Source: Linnemannia hyalina (Eukaryota > Mortierellomycota > Mortierellomycetes > Mortierellales > Mortierellaceae). Taken from it: a stretch of DNA of 64,000 nt. The translations under genes and the position numbers were made by a program. The stretch lies in assembly GCA_019671135.1 (NCBI GenBank), contig JAHRHY010000003.1, positions 2,480,001 through 2,544,000 on the forward strand, given 5' to 3'. Below are positions 33,056-47,431 of this stretch, piece by piece; positions within the stretch are counted from its first letter, which is position 1, and the number at the start of each line of letters is the position of its first letter. The notes under the pieces are model-generated. The model saw only the letters and a list, made by a program, of their open reading frames with translations. It ran no database searches and was not told where the DNA came from.

Positions 33056-34965
33056 TCAGAGATCATAGATGGTAGTATACTTTTCAGTCAAGTACTTGAC
33101 GTACAAAGAACTATCCAAGGGCTTGCCAGTCAACCCAAAGATCAAATCATCACCCGACTCGTGCAACGATCCCGACTCGTGAACATTCTTGTTCAACCAT
33201 TCTTTCAACACAGTCAGGTTACCCTTGGCCATGTGCTCATCCCAATCGGGGATCTCCTCTCTGGCATGGTTGTAGATCTGAACAGCGTAGATTGATCCCA
33301 GAGTGTAGGTGGGGAAGTAACCAATGATGCCGACGGACCAGTGGATATCCTGCAAGCAACCCAGGCGGTCCTCGGTGACATCCAGACCGAGATACTCCTT
33401 CATCTTGGCGTTCCAGAGGGCGGGGACGTCAGCGACCTGGATATCGCCTTCGATCAGAGCCTTTTCAATCTCATAGCGGAGGATGATGTGCATTGAGTAG
33501 GTCACCTCATCGGCCTCGAGACGGATGAGAGTGGGCTCGACACGGTTGAAGGCGAGGTAAAACTGGTCCACATCCACAGCCTGGAGGTTCTCGCGGTCGG
33601 GGAACTGTTCCTTGAGGAGGGGCAAAGCATATGTCCAAAAGGGCTTGCTCAGCATAACCAATCGCTCCCTAGCAAATGGTGAGAGAGGAAACGGGAGAGA
33701 AAATATAGTCAGTGAACACATCTTTCAACAGCTTGAGACAAACCATTCAAGCCGATAAAACGAGTGCGTTTTCTTTTCTTACCAAAGAAGAGACTGGGAC
33801 TCGTGAATACCAACAGAGAGTGGCGACGAGACAGGGGTGTCGACGTACTCCTTGTTACGACCCTGCTCATACAGAGCATGACCAGTTTCGTGGATGGTAC
33901 TCGTGATTCCCTCCTGGAAATTGTCCGAAGCATATCGGGTCGCCAACCGGACATCTGTAGGATGAGCATTACTGCAGAACGGATGGGTTGACTCGTCCAA
34001 CCGACCTGCATCCATATCGAACCCCATCCGAGTCGGGAACTTGTCCGAGAACTCGGCTTGCTTCTTGATATCGAAATCTCCCTTGAGGAACCCGTTCTCA
34101 TGCTGGAAGTTCTTGGCCTTGATCTTGGCGATGAGGGGGATGAGATCCTTCTTCAGATCTGCAAACAACACTTGGAGACGATCAACTTTGAACCCGGATT
34201 CGAATTTGTCGACCAACACCTGGTAGTAACCTTTGTAGCACTCGTCTTCATCCGAAAGACCCTGCGCGGCACGCGCCTTCTGGTTGATCTTGCGCGCCTC
34301 CTCGCAGACGCCACCGTTGATCATGTAGGCGGCCTTCTGGCGAGTAAGCATGACTTGCTCCTCCAACAAAGGAGCAAACTTTGACCAGTCCGACGCCTCG
34401 CGCGCCTCCTTCCAGGCACCGTTGGCCTTGGCGGTCGAGGTTGCAAGGGCTCGGACGACATCCTTAGGCACGAGGGTTTCCTGTCTGTAGGACTTGAGGG
34501 CGATACGGATGTTAGCCAGCTCGTAGGGGTTCAACTCGTTCGACAACTCTCCGGCCAATCGGCGACGCTCACATTCCTCCAGGAGCGCTCCCAATATGGG
34601 CGAGGTCTCCATGTCATGGATGGTTGCATCCAAAACGCTCATCTATTCATTTTTCAATCGAAGAAAACAATTGTCGTAGGTCAGAATCATACGTCGTGAG
34701 GATTATAATAAAAATGAACCAACGGGTACGCGTACCAAGACATACAAACAGACGAAGTCATCATTTTTTTTTTTTTTACATGGTTGGCGCGAGCATCCTC
34801 GGCATTCTTGGGCATCATGACCATTTGGTCCCATCCAAGCAAGCTGGAGATCCCGTTGATGTGGGAGATGTCCTTGAGAAGAACAACAAGCTTCTCATAG
34901 AGCGAGCGAGCGGACTCGGTGGCCAAGTCGGACGAGGAGGAGGTGATAGAAGCAGAGACGGTCAT
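33056..34965 (-). CDS. M32 (Taq-type) metallocarboxypeptidase, paralogue 1
   Basis: Exons 34780-34965, 33783-34642 and 33056-33668 give 552 residues. All M32 motifs are present in order: LLGWDQMVMMP near the N-terminus; HPFCSNAHPTDVRLATRY (HPF and DxRxT); the zinc site HETGHALYEQGRNKEY (HExxH); GIHESQSLLWERLV (HES); IRLEADEVTYSMH; GCLQDIHW; and GYFPTYTLGS. The zinc ligands and general base are intact. M32 enzymes remove C-terminal residues with broad specificity and are cytosolic dimers. No signal peptide is seen, so a cytosolic role is expected. It is the most divergent of the three (GKPLDSSLYV where the others have GKHLDSSLYV). The intron 1 donor is followed by an A/T run. Confidence 0.95.
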
Positions 34966-36814
34966 TTTTGTTCGGATGAGAGGCTTGGGATTATGATACC
35001 AGGTGTGTGTGAAGGTAGACCGAAGAGGGAGAAGAGGATCGCTAGTGGATTGCTGAAGTGCAGATGAAGGGGGAAATAGAGAAAAGGAACGGACATTTTA
35101 TAGCTGTTGAGATAGAGCACCGCCTGTATTTTTCCCTCAACGCCAACATGCTTCTGCTGCACCAGAAAATGATCTTTTTTTTTCCCTTGAGCATAAAAAT
35201 AAAGTTTTGGAAGAATCGAAAAGGTATCCATCCTCGTCTACAACAGCCGTTCCTGTCCGCCGTCATCAATACGTAAAAAAATGTAAGTTTGTTCACCCCC
35301 TTTCCTATGTCTTATTGAAACCAGCAATGTGTATCGATTTTTCTCTTTGGTACCCCCCATCCCCAATGCACGCTCAAATCCTAAATACTGCGGGCCGCAG
35401 TAGTAGAGATGATCATTGACAAGGCTCACAATAATTTTTGTTCGAAAAGAAGAATATGGCTGTCGTATGGTCGTTGTGGAAAAGAAAGAAAAAAAGAAAA
35501 TTTGTTCTCTCATTCATGTCGCTTGTCCATGCTGAGACAGCTGCACGTTGTTCAATTGCACTGTGACATTTTGCTTCTCGGCGTAACGCCAATTCGGAAA
35601 ATGGGAACCAGGCAAGGGGGGATGACAGAAGAGTTTTTCTCCTGCGTCACCCAAAACCATCTTTCATGTGTCGTTTCATTTTTTGAATGTTTTCGAACTA
35701 TTTATGTTGTGCTGCAAAAAAAAGGGAACTAATTTTTCACGTCGTCCTAATTCCTCTCTACAGGCTTCCTACACGTACTTATTAGCGTCTCAACAAGCGC
35801 TCCAAGGAAATCGTCATCTCTAAGAGCACATTATCGGTAGCATGGTGACGGCGGTGCTTGGAGCTGCACGTTTAATCGCTGCAGCAGCATTTGGATGATT
35901 TTTGTTGTTGTTGGTCGACAGCGAGATCAGAGAAGCAGCGTTGACAGGAGTGGCGGATTGGAATGTTGCCAAGAGAGCCAGCATGACTGTTACGCGAAAT
36001 GAAGAGGATTGACTTGCGAATTGAGGACTTGGTCAATTGTATGAAGGTGCTGGCGGTAGAGGTAGAAGTAGAGATTGACCAACGCTTGAAAGTCGAGTGG
36101 TTTTGTTGAATTGAGAGATAAAGCAATGGTATTTTATATTAGCCATCAAGAAGCTCAGTGTTTTCACCTACATATTGATTACTGGTGGTAACGGGGATGA
36201 AGATGAACAAGAAAAAAGTAGACTGTGACCGGGTGATACCCCGTAAGAGGAAAAAGAGTTGGGCGAGGTGGGGAGTGTGATGATGGGAGTTAATAGTTGG
36301 GATAACAAAGCAACAACTCAGAAAGCAAGGGGAGGCGCAAAAAGACGTGAAGTTACCAGGGGACGAAAAAAAAGAGATGAAGCAAAGGGGTAATGCAACC
36401 AAGGAATCTTCAAAAAAAGATGATATGTTCATCGTCAACGTCGTCAGGAACTGCGATGGACGTGGTGGGTTGTGGCCCATCTCAAATGGGTCCAGCGAAT
36501 AGCGAACATCCTCTCGAGACGTACAGGAAGAAGAAAGGGAGGGGGATTGGCATGTAAATGAAAAAAGCAAAGATGGAGAGGGATGAGGTACAGGAAAGGA
36601 GGAAGGAGGAAGGAGGAAGTGACGGCGTGTTGCATACTCTGAAGGGCCTTGAATCTAGACAAATCTTCTATACTTATCTGAGATTGATAGCGACGCGCTA
36701 GCCTAGTTTAACATTCGGAACGCGTCGATTACTATTTAAACCTATCGCAATCGCGTGATCAGTTCGTGTCGCATATTTTTATTTGTCTCACTCAATGGAA
36801 AGAAAGAAAACTGC
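34966..36814. other. Spacer between M32 paralogues 1 and 2
   Basis: A 1.85-kb gap. It holds the promoter of paralogue 1 on the right of that gene and the 3' flank of paralogue 2. The largest open frames are low-complexity. A 54-codon minus frame at 35820-35984 begins MLALLATFQSATPVNAAS, which looks like a signal peptide, but there is no other support. GACGCG and CGCGTC at about 36690-36730 form an inverted repeat. Confidence 0.45.
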
Positions 36815-38678
36815 TCAAAGGTCATAGATAGCAGTATACTTGTCGGTCAAGTACTTGACATACAACGAGCTGTCAAGGTGCTTGCCAGTCAAATCAAACA
36901 CCAAGTCATCGCCAGACTCTCTCAAAGACCCCTGCTGGTGCACATTCTTGTTCAACCACCTCAACAAAACCTCGAACTCCCCCTTCGCCAAATGCTCCGC
37001 CAACCCCGGAATCTGCTCCCTTGCATGGGTGAAAATCTGAACTGAATAAATCGATCCAAGAGAGTAGGTTGGGAAATACCCAATCATTCCGAAAGACCAA
37101 TGAATATCCTGCAAGCAGCCTAAACGATCCTCATGGACATCGAGGCCAAGGTATTCCTTCATCTTTGCGTTCCAGACGGTGGGGACTTCGGAGACGGTGA
37201 TGTCTCCTTCGATGAGGGCCTTTTCGATCTCGTAGCGGAGGATGACGTGCATGGGGTAGGTGACCTCGTCACTTTCGATGCGGATGAAACCTGGTTCGAC
37301 GCGGTTAAGAGCCAGGTAGAACTGGTCGACGGTTACGGCTTGGAGGTGGGTGTCTTCGGGGAACTTTTCTTTGAGGAGGGGGAGGGCGTAGGTCCAAAAG
37401 GGCTTGTCCAGACCGACCATGCGCTCCCTACACGTTCGATGAGGAAAAAATATATACGAAAACAAAAGTATTTGTCAGATACGTGTCCATTATTAACAGT
37501 ATCATTGAGATTTCTTGCTGATATTTTTTTCTGGAGAACTTACCAGAGAAGAGACTGAGACTCATGGATGCCGAGGGAAAGGGAAAACGACACAGGGGTG
37601 CCAAGGTATTCTTTGTTACGCCCTTGCTCATAGACAGAGTGTCCCGTCTCATGGACAGTTCCTGTAATGCCATTCTTGATGGTGCTGAGAGTATATCTCG
37701 TCGTCATCCGAACATCAGTTGGGTGTGCGCCACCTGAGAAAGGATGAGTCGACACATCCAAACGACCAGCCTCAGTATCGAACCCAATCTCCTTGGCAAG
37801 ACTATGCGAGAACTCGACCTGCTTACTGATGTCATAATCACGACAGAGGAAGCTGTTGTCGTGCTGGAAATCCTTGGCCTTGATCTTGGCGATAAGAGGG
37901 ATAAGGTGCTTTTTCAGATCCGCAAAGAGCACCTGGAGACGATCTTCCTTGAATCCCGTCTCATAGATGTTCATAAGCCCCTGATAGTACCCTTTGTAAC
38001 ACTCATCCGTCTCCGACAGACCCAAGCTAGCACGCGCCTTCTCGTTGATCTTTCGTGCCTCCTCGTTGGCGCCACCACGGATCTTATACCCAATCGCCTG
38101 GCGGACAACCTTGACCTGCTCCTCGAGGAAAGGCGCAAACTTGGAGAAATCCGACTCCTTGCGGGCTTCAGCCCATGCAGCGGTCGACTTGGAGTTGAGA
38201 GCGGCCATAGCCTTGGCGACATCAACGGGAACGAGAGTTTCTTCCTTGTACTGCTTGCGAGCAAGACGGATGTTGGCGAGCTCGTAGGGGTTCAAGACAA
38301 CTGATAGGTCCTCGTGTTGCTTGCGGTACTCCAACTCGTCGAGGAGGGCTCCTTGGATAGGCGAGGTCTGGATCTCATGCAAGACACCGACCAACACGCT
38401 CATCTACATAAGATCGAGAGAAAATAAGTAAAGGGGTTAATTTACGGTTTTTGAGGTGTCGATTGAATAGCAGCATGCATGGTAAGAGTACGAGTTGTTA
38501 CCTGCTCAGAGCGGACGGCAGCAGCCTTGGGGGGCATCATGACCTCCTGGTCCCAGTGGAGGATGCCTCCGATACCGTTGAGGTGGTCAGCATCCTTGCA
38601 GCGAGCCATGACCTGGTCATAGAGCGAGCGAACAGACTCAGAGCGCAAATCGGCAGTGGTGGTAGCAGTAACAGTCAT
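36815..38678 (-). CDS. M32 (Taq-type) metallocarboxypeptidase, paralogue 2
   Basis: Exons 38502-38678, 37544-38403 and 36815-37427 give 549 residues. Motifs in order: GGILHWDQEVMMPPKAAA, HPFSGGAHPTDVRMTTRY, HETGHSVYEQGRNKEY, GIHESQSLLWERMV, IRIESDEVTYPMH, GCLQDIHW and GYFPTYSLGSI. The zinc site HETGH is intact. Exon 2 (860 nt) and exon 3 (613 nt) have the same length and phases as in paralogue 1, and both introns fall at equivalent codons, so the copies come from tandem duplication after the introns existed. The N-terminus starts MTVTATTTADLRSESVRSLY with no signal peptide. Function as for paralogue 1; differences in the substrate cleft cannot be judged here. Confidence 0.95.
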
Positions 38679-39751
38679 TTTCAAAGAGGAAGGGATTTTT
38701 TTTTGGATCGAAGAGGAAAATAAAGTTGTTGTCGATGTTGTCGTGTCGTTGTTGGCGATAAAGAAAAAAAAAGTGGAGGGAGGGCGAGGGGTTTTATATG
38801 TGCGTCGATGGAAGACACAAAAGACTAAGCTTGACTCCAAAAGAGGTAAGGAATCTGTGGGAGTGCTTGCCAACACTAAGGATAGTGCGATAACAACAAA
38901 ACGAAAACGACAAAGAAAAAAAAAAGGAGGGCCGAGTATGGATGTTCTGGCCCATGGGCTATGATAAACGCTTTTCACAGCACAACAACAGTAACATCGA
39001 TCGAACTTCGGGAAAAGGGAAGTTCATTGTCCAAATGCCCGGAGGAGAAAATGAGAGCAAAGGGCCAAGTATTGGTAGCGTGTGACACGGAACTCAATAC
39101 CATGTAAACGAACAAAAGCAGGAACAACTCCATACACGACCTTCATTCGTTATTGATAATCCTTCCCTTTCTTGGCTTTGGCCTTTCCCTCAAGGCGCAG
39201 TTTGTGCAATGGTACAATGCTGTCCTACCAAGGTCTCGAAAAACAGTCAAACCTTGTAGAAACTCACCCATCCTTGTTCAAGAAAACGAAATGCCAAGCG
39301 CGCCAAGCGCCAAGATGCGCCCAATCCCATTCCCACACTACTCCTGTTTGAGCGCCGCAGAGAGGCGCCAGATCTTGTTTGAGATGTAGATGTTCCCCTC
39401 GAACATGCAGTTTGCCTAATTAGAGCGAATAGGCAGTTCAATAGGAGAACCCATTGTTACGTGGCGCGGCATTTGTTGTAAGATGGTTTTTTTTGTTAGT
39501 AGGCTGTAGGTCACTTCAGATAGCGAAGTTTTTTTTCTCTTTGCATCAATTATATCAATTGCAAAGTCCTCAATTGCGTCGCACCGCAATGCTCTAAACT
39601 CATATCTGTTTGCGTTTAACTTGTTAAATTTTCCATAAGGTTCGAAGAAGAGGCATAACGAGATCGGTAACAAAAAAGGGTATGATGAGCATATTTACAG
39701 ATTTATTATGAAGTAGTGGGTGGTGGAGGAGGGTACCATATCAAAGATAGC
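38679..39751. other. Spacer between M32 paralogues 2 and 3
   Basis: A 1.07-kb gap with the GA/A-rich promoter of paralogue 2 (38690-38940) and the 3' flank of paralogue 3. No gene is supported. TGCCTA and TAGGCA at about 39411-39433 form a short perfect inverted repeat. Confidence 0.5.
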
Positions 39752-41797
39752 TTAAAGATCGTAAATGGCGGTATACTTGTCAGTCAAGTACTTGACATAC
39801 AACGAGCTGTCAAGGTGCTTGCCAGTCAAATCAAAGATTAAATCATCACCAGATTCCCTCAACGAACCCTGCTCGTGAACATTCTTGTTCAACCACTCCT
39901 TCAACACAGGGAACTCGCCCTTGGCCAAGTTCTCATCCAAGTTGGGAATAGCCGCCTTGGCAGTGGCAAAGATCTGGACGGCGTAGATGGATCCAAGAGT
40001 GTAGGTAGGGAAGTAACCGATCAAGCCTACAGCCCAGTGGGTATCCTGCAAGCATCCGATACGGTCCTCGGTGACCTCAAGACCCAAGTACTCCTTCATC
40101 TTGGCGTTCCAAAGGGCAGGGACATCGGCGACCTGGATGTCGCCCTCGACAAGGGCCTTCTCGATCTCGTAACGGAGGATGACGTGCATGGGGTAGGTGA
40201 CTTCGTCGGCCTCGATGCGGATGAAGCCGGGCTCGACGCGGTTGAAGGCGTTGTAGTACTGCTCGGGGGTGACGGCCTGGAGGTCCTCGCGGTCGGGGAA
40301 CTGCTCCTTGAGGAGGGGGAGAGTGTATGTCCAGAAGGGCTTGCTCAGGGCAACCATGCGCTCCCTAAAATAGAAAGCAATTGCACGAACATTCGGAGTA
40401 TGATGAGTTAGTGAAAAGTGTTTCCCACGTTGTGTGTATGGGTGTGTGGCGTTGCTCTAATTTCTGGGGAACCAAATGAGACCCAAAATAAGAAATGAAC
40501 ACAGATACAGACAAATCTTGTTCTTTTGTGTTCCTGGAAGGTAGGAGAAGAGGGTCTTGCATTGTTCTTTTTTTCTTTGCAACAACTCACCAGAGGAGGG
40601 ACTGCGACTCGTGGACACCGAGGGAGAGGGCTTGGGAGACAGGGGTGTCGACAAACTCCTTGTTACGGCCCTGCTCGTAGAGAGAGTGGCCAGTCTCGTG
40701 GATGGTACCGGTGATACCCTCCTGGAAGTTGTTGATGGTGTAACGAGTAGTCATACGGACATCGGTGGGGTGAGCACCTCCGGTGAAGGGGTGGGTCGAA
40801 ACATCAAGACGACCGGCATCGGTATCGAAACCGATCTGCTTGGAGATGCGGTGGGAGAACTCAGTCTGCTTCTTGACATCAAAGTCGCCCTCGATGTAGC
40901 TGTTGTCGTGCTGGAAGTTCTTGGCCTTGATCTTGGCAATGAGGGGGACCAAGTTCTGCTTCAAGTCCGAGAAGAGGACCTGGAGACGGTCATCCTTGAA
41001 ACCAGGCTCGTAGTCGTTCAAGAGGGCCTGGTAGTATCCCTTGTAGCACTCATCGGTCTCGGTGAGACCCAAGCTGGCGCGGGCCTTCTCGTTGATCTTG
41101 CGGGCCTCCTCGCAGACGCCGCCCTTCATCTTGTAGGCGACCTTCTGGCGGAGAATGTTGACCTGGTCCTGGAGGAAAGGGGCAAATTTGGAAAAGTCCG
41201 ACTCCTTTCGGGCCTCGACCCAGGCACCGACCGACTTTGAGTTCAACGCGGCATTGGCCTTGACGAGCTCGACGGGCAAGAGGGTCTCTTCCTTGTAGGT
41301 CTTGCGAGAGAGGCGGATATTGGCGAGCTCGTAGGGGTTGAGCTCGGCGGACAAGTCCTGGCGCTGTTCGAGCTCCTCGAGGAGGGATCCGAGGACTGAC
41401 GAGGTCTGCATCTCGTGGGAGACACCAGCCAAAGTGCTCAACTACAATTAAAATAAAGGTCGTCAGGGGTAACGAAGGTCAGTAAGTGAGGAAGGGACTC
41501 AATCAGTCTCGAATATTATTGAACGACAACGGTCCCGTAAAAAAAAGAAACGAGTTTGTGGTGTAAAGAGTAGTCGTTGGGCCTGTTTGTGGCAAGGAAA
41601 AAGGGGCGTAGAATATGTACCTGGTCAGCACGGGAGGCGGCAGCCTTGGAAGGCATCATGACCTCCTGGTCCCACTGGAGGAGACCAGAGATACCGTTGA
41701 GGTGGTTGAGGTCCTTGAGACGAGCGGTGAGCTGGTCGTAGAGGGAACGAACAGACTCGGAGCGCAGTTCGGTGGATGACTTGGCAAGGACGGTCAT
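39752..41797 (-). CDS. M32 (Taq-type) metallocarboxypeptidase, paralogue 3
   Basis: Exons 41621-41797, 40591-41441 and 39752-40364 give 546 residues. Motifs: SGLLQWDQEVMMPSKAAA, HPFTGGAHPTDVRMTTRY, HETGHSLYEQGRNKEF, GVHESQSLLWERMV, IRIEADEVTYPMH, GCLQDTHW and GYFPTYTLGSI. Exon 2 is 9 nt shorter than in the other copies; exon 3 is again exactly 613 nt. The codons here are the most C/G-ending of the three, which suggests the highest expression. The last 24 residues are essentially identical to those of paralogue 2. The catalytic residues are intact, so all three copies could be active. It heads the array, next to a divergent promoter shared with the DUF2039 gene. Confidence 0.95.
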
Positions 41798-42698
41798 TGT
41801 GGATCTAAGCATGCACTATTGGGCAAAGGGTTTAAATTAAGAGTGAGGGATGAGGATGAGGAGAGATGAAGAATGGAATCAAGAGAAAGAAGAAGAAGGA
41901 AGAACCTACGGGCAGGTATTTATGTCTGCGAAGGGTCGACTGTGCGAAGGTGGTTGGGGGAGAGAGAGTATAGTTTGCCGAAGAGGGATGAGAGAGTGGG
42001 AACAAACAACGCGCGTGAGAGGGTCGAAACAAGTTATCGGAAAGGTGAATAATGAGACCCGAAAAGGTGTGCATTTTCCTCCGCGGATTCTGACTGGCTG
42101 GGCTGACTTGGGCACGCTGGCTCAACTGTAGAAAAGAAAGGAAGAGGAGAAGGGCCTGGGAAACTGCAGGGGCCAATCATAGCCTCTGCCTTCTCGACCG
42201 GATAGAGGTCCCATGCATCCCTTTCTTGCTCTGAATTGGTCTGCTGTTTGTTAAAAAGGATGTCCTGCTGTGCTGTGATCCATGGTAGCAAGGTGCTGAT
42301 GGGGGGGGTAGCCTAATGGCATCAATGCTGAGCGAGGAGGAAGCACATATCGCAACAAAGTCTTTCAATCGAAGGCGCAGGCAAACGAACAACGACAAAA
42401 GGCCTACCCTGTCTATATTGAAAACTGCTCTGGGAATAGAGGAACTATTCCCGCACGCTTTCAATTTACGAGGGTGAACCATCATCCAAGAAAAGTGACT
42501 GCCACAACAACAACACTTTTTTTTTCTTTTTTGAGCCGCAGTTTACTCAACTCCCTCGAACGAAGCACCTTCATCGATCGACTCCTCCATCAACCAACAG
42601 CACTCATCAGTACAGGAAGACAGGACAACACCAACAATACTCCAGAAACCCCTTGACCAACAAGCAACAGATACCCTGTTTACATATCAGCAACAACT
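41798..42698. promoter_or_regulatory. Divergent promoter M32-3 / DUF2039 gene
   Basis: A 901-bp gap between opposite start codons. 41840-41960 is GA-rich (CT-rich on the M32 sense strand), and the last 150 bp before 42699 is a CA/CT-rich leader. A G run (GGGGGGGG) sits at 42301-42308. No exon is supported. Confidence 0.5.
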
Positions 42699-43421
42699 AT
42701 GCCCGAAGTATACGAGTCCAAGAAGGTGTCGTCCCGCAGGGGAAACCCCAAGAAGGGCGGTCAGGCCCATAAGAACGCCTATGCTTTCCACGCCAACAAG
42801 AGCTCCAAGATCACAAAGAGAATCGCCGCCATGCCCGTCGGAGGTCTCTGCGAAAAGTGTGTCGAGGTCATCATGTGGCGCAAGAAGTTCAAGAAGTACA
42901 AGCCCTTGACCCAGATGAAGAAGTGGTACGTCCGTTCATTCTCTTATTGTTTCTTTGTCTGAAGCAAGCGAAGCAACCTTTCAAAGGAGTGTTGCATGCC
43001 AATTGCTGCAAATCAGCTATCTAATCAAGTGAGAAACTCTCTCCTCCTTCTATGTAGTGTGACCTGTGAGCAAAAGGCGATCAAGGATGCTTACCACGTT
43101 ATGTGCAACAAGTGTGCAGGAGAGAAGAACGTCTGTGCCAAGTGCCAAGAGTCCAGAGATATCGTCCCCACAAACATCAAGACAGAGAAGGAGATCATCG
43201 CGGAACAGGTCGAGCTCGAGCGTCTCTTGAGCGGCATGAACGAGCGTGAGCGCAGGAGCTACATTCGTCAGATGGAGCGCAAACCCAAGAAGGGCGAGGA
43301 TGACGAGGATGAAGGAGATGATGATGACTCGGACGAGGATGGTTCGGATGATGATGACGAGGATGACTCGGACGAGGGTAGTGATGAGGACGAGGACAGC
43401 GAGGACGAGAAGAAGAAATAG
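42699..43421 (+). CDS. DUF2039 / C9orf85-like zinc-binding protein
   Basis: Exons 42699-42925 and 43058-43421 join to 196 residues. The start is MPEVYESKKVSSRRGNPKKG. The first part has HKNAYAFHANKSSKITKRI, then GGLCEKCVEVIMWRKKFKKY, KPLTQMKKCVTCEQKAIKDA (spanning the splice) and YHVMCNKCAGEKNVCAKCQ. The CxxC pairs and the KYKPL...KKCxxCxxK core match C9orf85/DUF2039 proteins, conserved in eukaryotes and of unknown function. After the core a helix with ERLLSGMNERERRSYIRQME leads to a C-terminal acidic tail of about 55 residues (Asp/Glu/Ser repeats) ending in KKK. The basic N-terminus and acidic tail suggest a nucleolar or ribosome-related role, but that is inference. Confidence 0.88.
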
Positions 43422-43555
43422 AGCATTTATCATACACACCCACACTCACTTACTCGCAACCCATATCGCATATTCAACCCATCACTCATTACTAAAAACA
43501 ACTTGTATTCTACACATGCATGTCTAAGAACAAAAAAGAAAACTCTTGAATATTT

Positions 43556-44778
43556 TTATCCGCAACTTGGTTCAACAATGCTGGCAAGAACCGACTGCGA
43601 ATCTCCTCCAGAGCTGAACGAGAACTCTGGATCCTGCATCACGGCCGCATGTCCGCCATCGTCATACTGCAGCTTGGAAACCTTGGGCTTGTGTTTTTGC
43701 TCCGCCTTGACCTTGAGCACCTTGTCCTTTGCATCCTTGGCCGTCTTCTTGGGGATAAAAGTAGGGTTCTCGCCCAGCCGGAGCAATGGGTTCAATGCAA
43801 AGGCGCCTCCACGACCTCCGTGTCTGTCTCCTCCGCTGATACTGGTCGACTTCGCCTGGTCAAACATACTGACAGGCTCCGGAATAGCATCGTCTTCCTC
43901 TTCCTGGACAAATTGGTTGGCCGACGCCTCGACCACAACACGCCGGTTGACCACATCGATGGTCATCACCTTGGCCCGCTGATATCCGCTCGCCGCCGTC
44001 GTCACCTTTTCCAGATTCTGTCGAGCCTTGTCCGCCTGCGCCTGTCGCTCCTCCTCCGTCAACCAGAGATTAGGCCGATCTCCCGGGAGCACAAAATCAG
44101 TCGCCTGGTCAATGACATGCGATCGTTTCGCACTCGTCCGATCAAACTCCAGCAGCTTCTCTTTGTGCGCCTGTGCCAACGAGGCCTTCTTGGCCTCCTC
44201 AAGTTCCTCCTCCTCAGTCATCGCGGGTGCAGCGTCAGATCCGTCTAATCCGATCCACCCACCAGCGGCGCCCGTAGCTGAAGACATGCCTCCGCCCAAC
44301 TTGCTGGCATATCCTGCTGTGTTGACAGCCGTTGCCTTGACACGCCTCTTTGCCGTGGCCTGTTGCTGTAGTTTGGCCAGGGCGGCCTTCTCCCGCTTGA
44401 GTTCGAGAATCATGGCTTGTTGTTGATCGATCGAAACCACCTGTTGGCCGCAGTAAGTGCAAGGTCCCGGCCCCTCAAGAGCACAAATGATTTTCCCGCA
44501 GCTCAGACAGTTGGGAGCAAATACATTCAACTTGTGCTTTGTCGCTATTTCAGGGTTTGGATACCATGGTTAGTCCACAAGTCTTCTTGGATGAAAAGCT
44601 GGCCTTTGAGAGGTTGAAGGGGAATGTGATGGTTTTTACCGAGACAGTAGCAAGGCTTGCGCTCTTTGGTGGCATTGACCGACTCGGTGGCCAGGTCGAT
44701 GGCTCGGATGGCCTTTTCGAGCTCAGAGAGGGGTTCTGCTGCGGTTTTTTTGGCCTGTTTCTTTGCGCGATTAGACAT
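43556..44778 (-). CDS. TRIP4/ASC-1-type C2HC5 zinc-finger protein (Rqt4 homologue)
   Basis: Exons 44640-44778 and 43556-44544 give 375 residues. It starts MSNRAKKQAKKTAAEPLSEL. The zinc finger spans the splice: KPCYCLATKHKLNVFAPNCL, then SCGKIICALEGPGPCTYCG, as in TRIP4 (CxC...H...CxxCG...C...CxxCG). A coiled coil (LELKREKAALAKLQQQATAK) follows, then RTSAKRSHVIDQATDFVLP and LWLTEEERQAQADKARQNLE, both TRIP4-like, and VMTIDVVNRRVVVE. Human TRIP4 is part of the ASC-1 complex and yeast Rqt4 is in the RQT complex; both split collided ribosomes in quality control. The C-terminal ASCH domain of human TRIP4 is absent, as in yeast Rqt4. Confidence 0.88.
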
Positions 44779-45282
44779 GATTGTTGATGCGGGAAGAGTG
44801 CTTCTTGGTATGTGCTGTGCTGTGTTTGGGTCGTTTGCAAGGCGCGTGTTTTTGCAAGAAGAAGGAGTGAGGGGATGGATGAATGAATGAAGAATGAATG
44901 AACGAACAAGGACGAGATCTTTTTATTCCAGAGAGTTGAAGGTGCACTGCTCCTTTGGGTCCATTAGGGCCAGACTCTTGCCTGCTGTGGCTTGGCTCGG
45001 TCGCTTTCGCCCAAAGAACGAGAGAGGGTCAGTCGCTTCAACAGTCCGCGCTTTTTTTTTCCACTCGTCCCCCATTCTTCTCTTTGTTCATTCTTCGCTA
45101 CTCATTCTTGACAATCACCGTCCCTCACAAACCGACTCGGGATTCAACTTCTCGCCTCACTGAGACATACCAACAGCGGACTCTACAACAACAAACAACA
45201 CCAGCGAAAGAGAAAGCACGTCTCGGAAAAAAAAACACCAACCCCACTTCAGGCTTACCCCCACAAAAAACTTTATAAGAAA
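44779..45282. promoter_or_regulatory. Divergent promoter TRIP4-like / sirtuin
   Basis: A 504-bp gap between opposite ATGs. The right half (45050-45280) is a CT- then CA-rich leader. No TATA box is obvious. Confidence 0.5.
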
Positions 45283-47238
<1,956 letters not shown>

Positions 47239-47431
47239 CCAAGCAAAATGAACAATTTTCCGTAGTATACTCTTCTCGCCAATGGACGAAACTGGAACTA
47301 AATTATGTTGTACAGTGGGGTTTTTATATTTTTACTACAATGTTGTTTGTGTGAGTGAATAATGTGAATGGGATGGATGGACGAAAATAAAAAGAAAAAA
47401 AAAAAAGAGTTCATATGCTAAAAATGCGTGT

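Noticed and set aside
36139..36570. 143-codon minus frame between M32 genes
   Set aside because: Phe/Ser/Leu-rich low-complexity reading of purine-rich DNA. No conserved motif, no splice partner.
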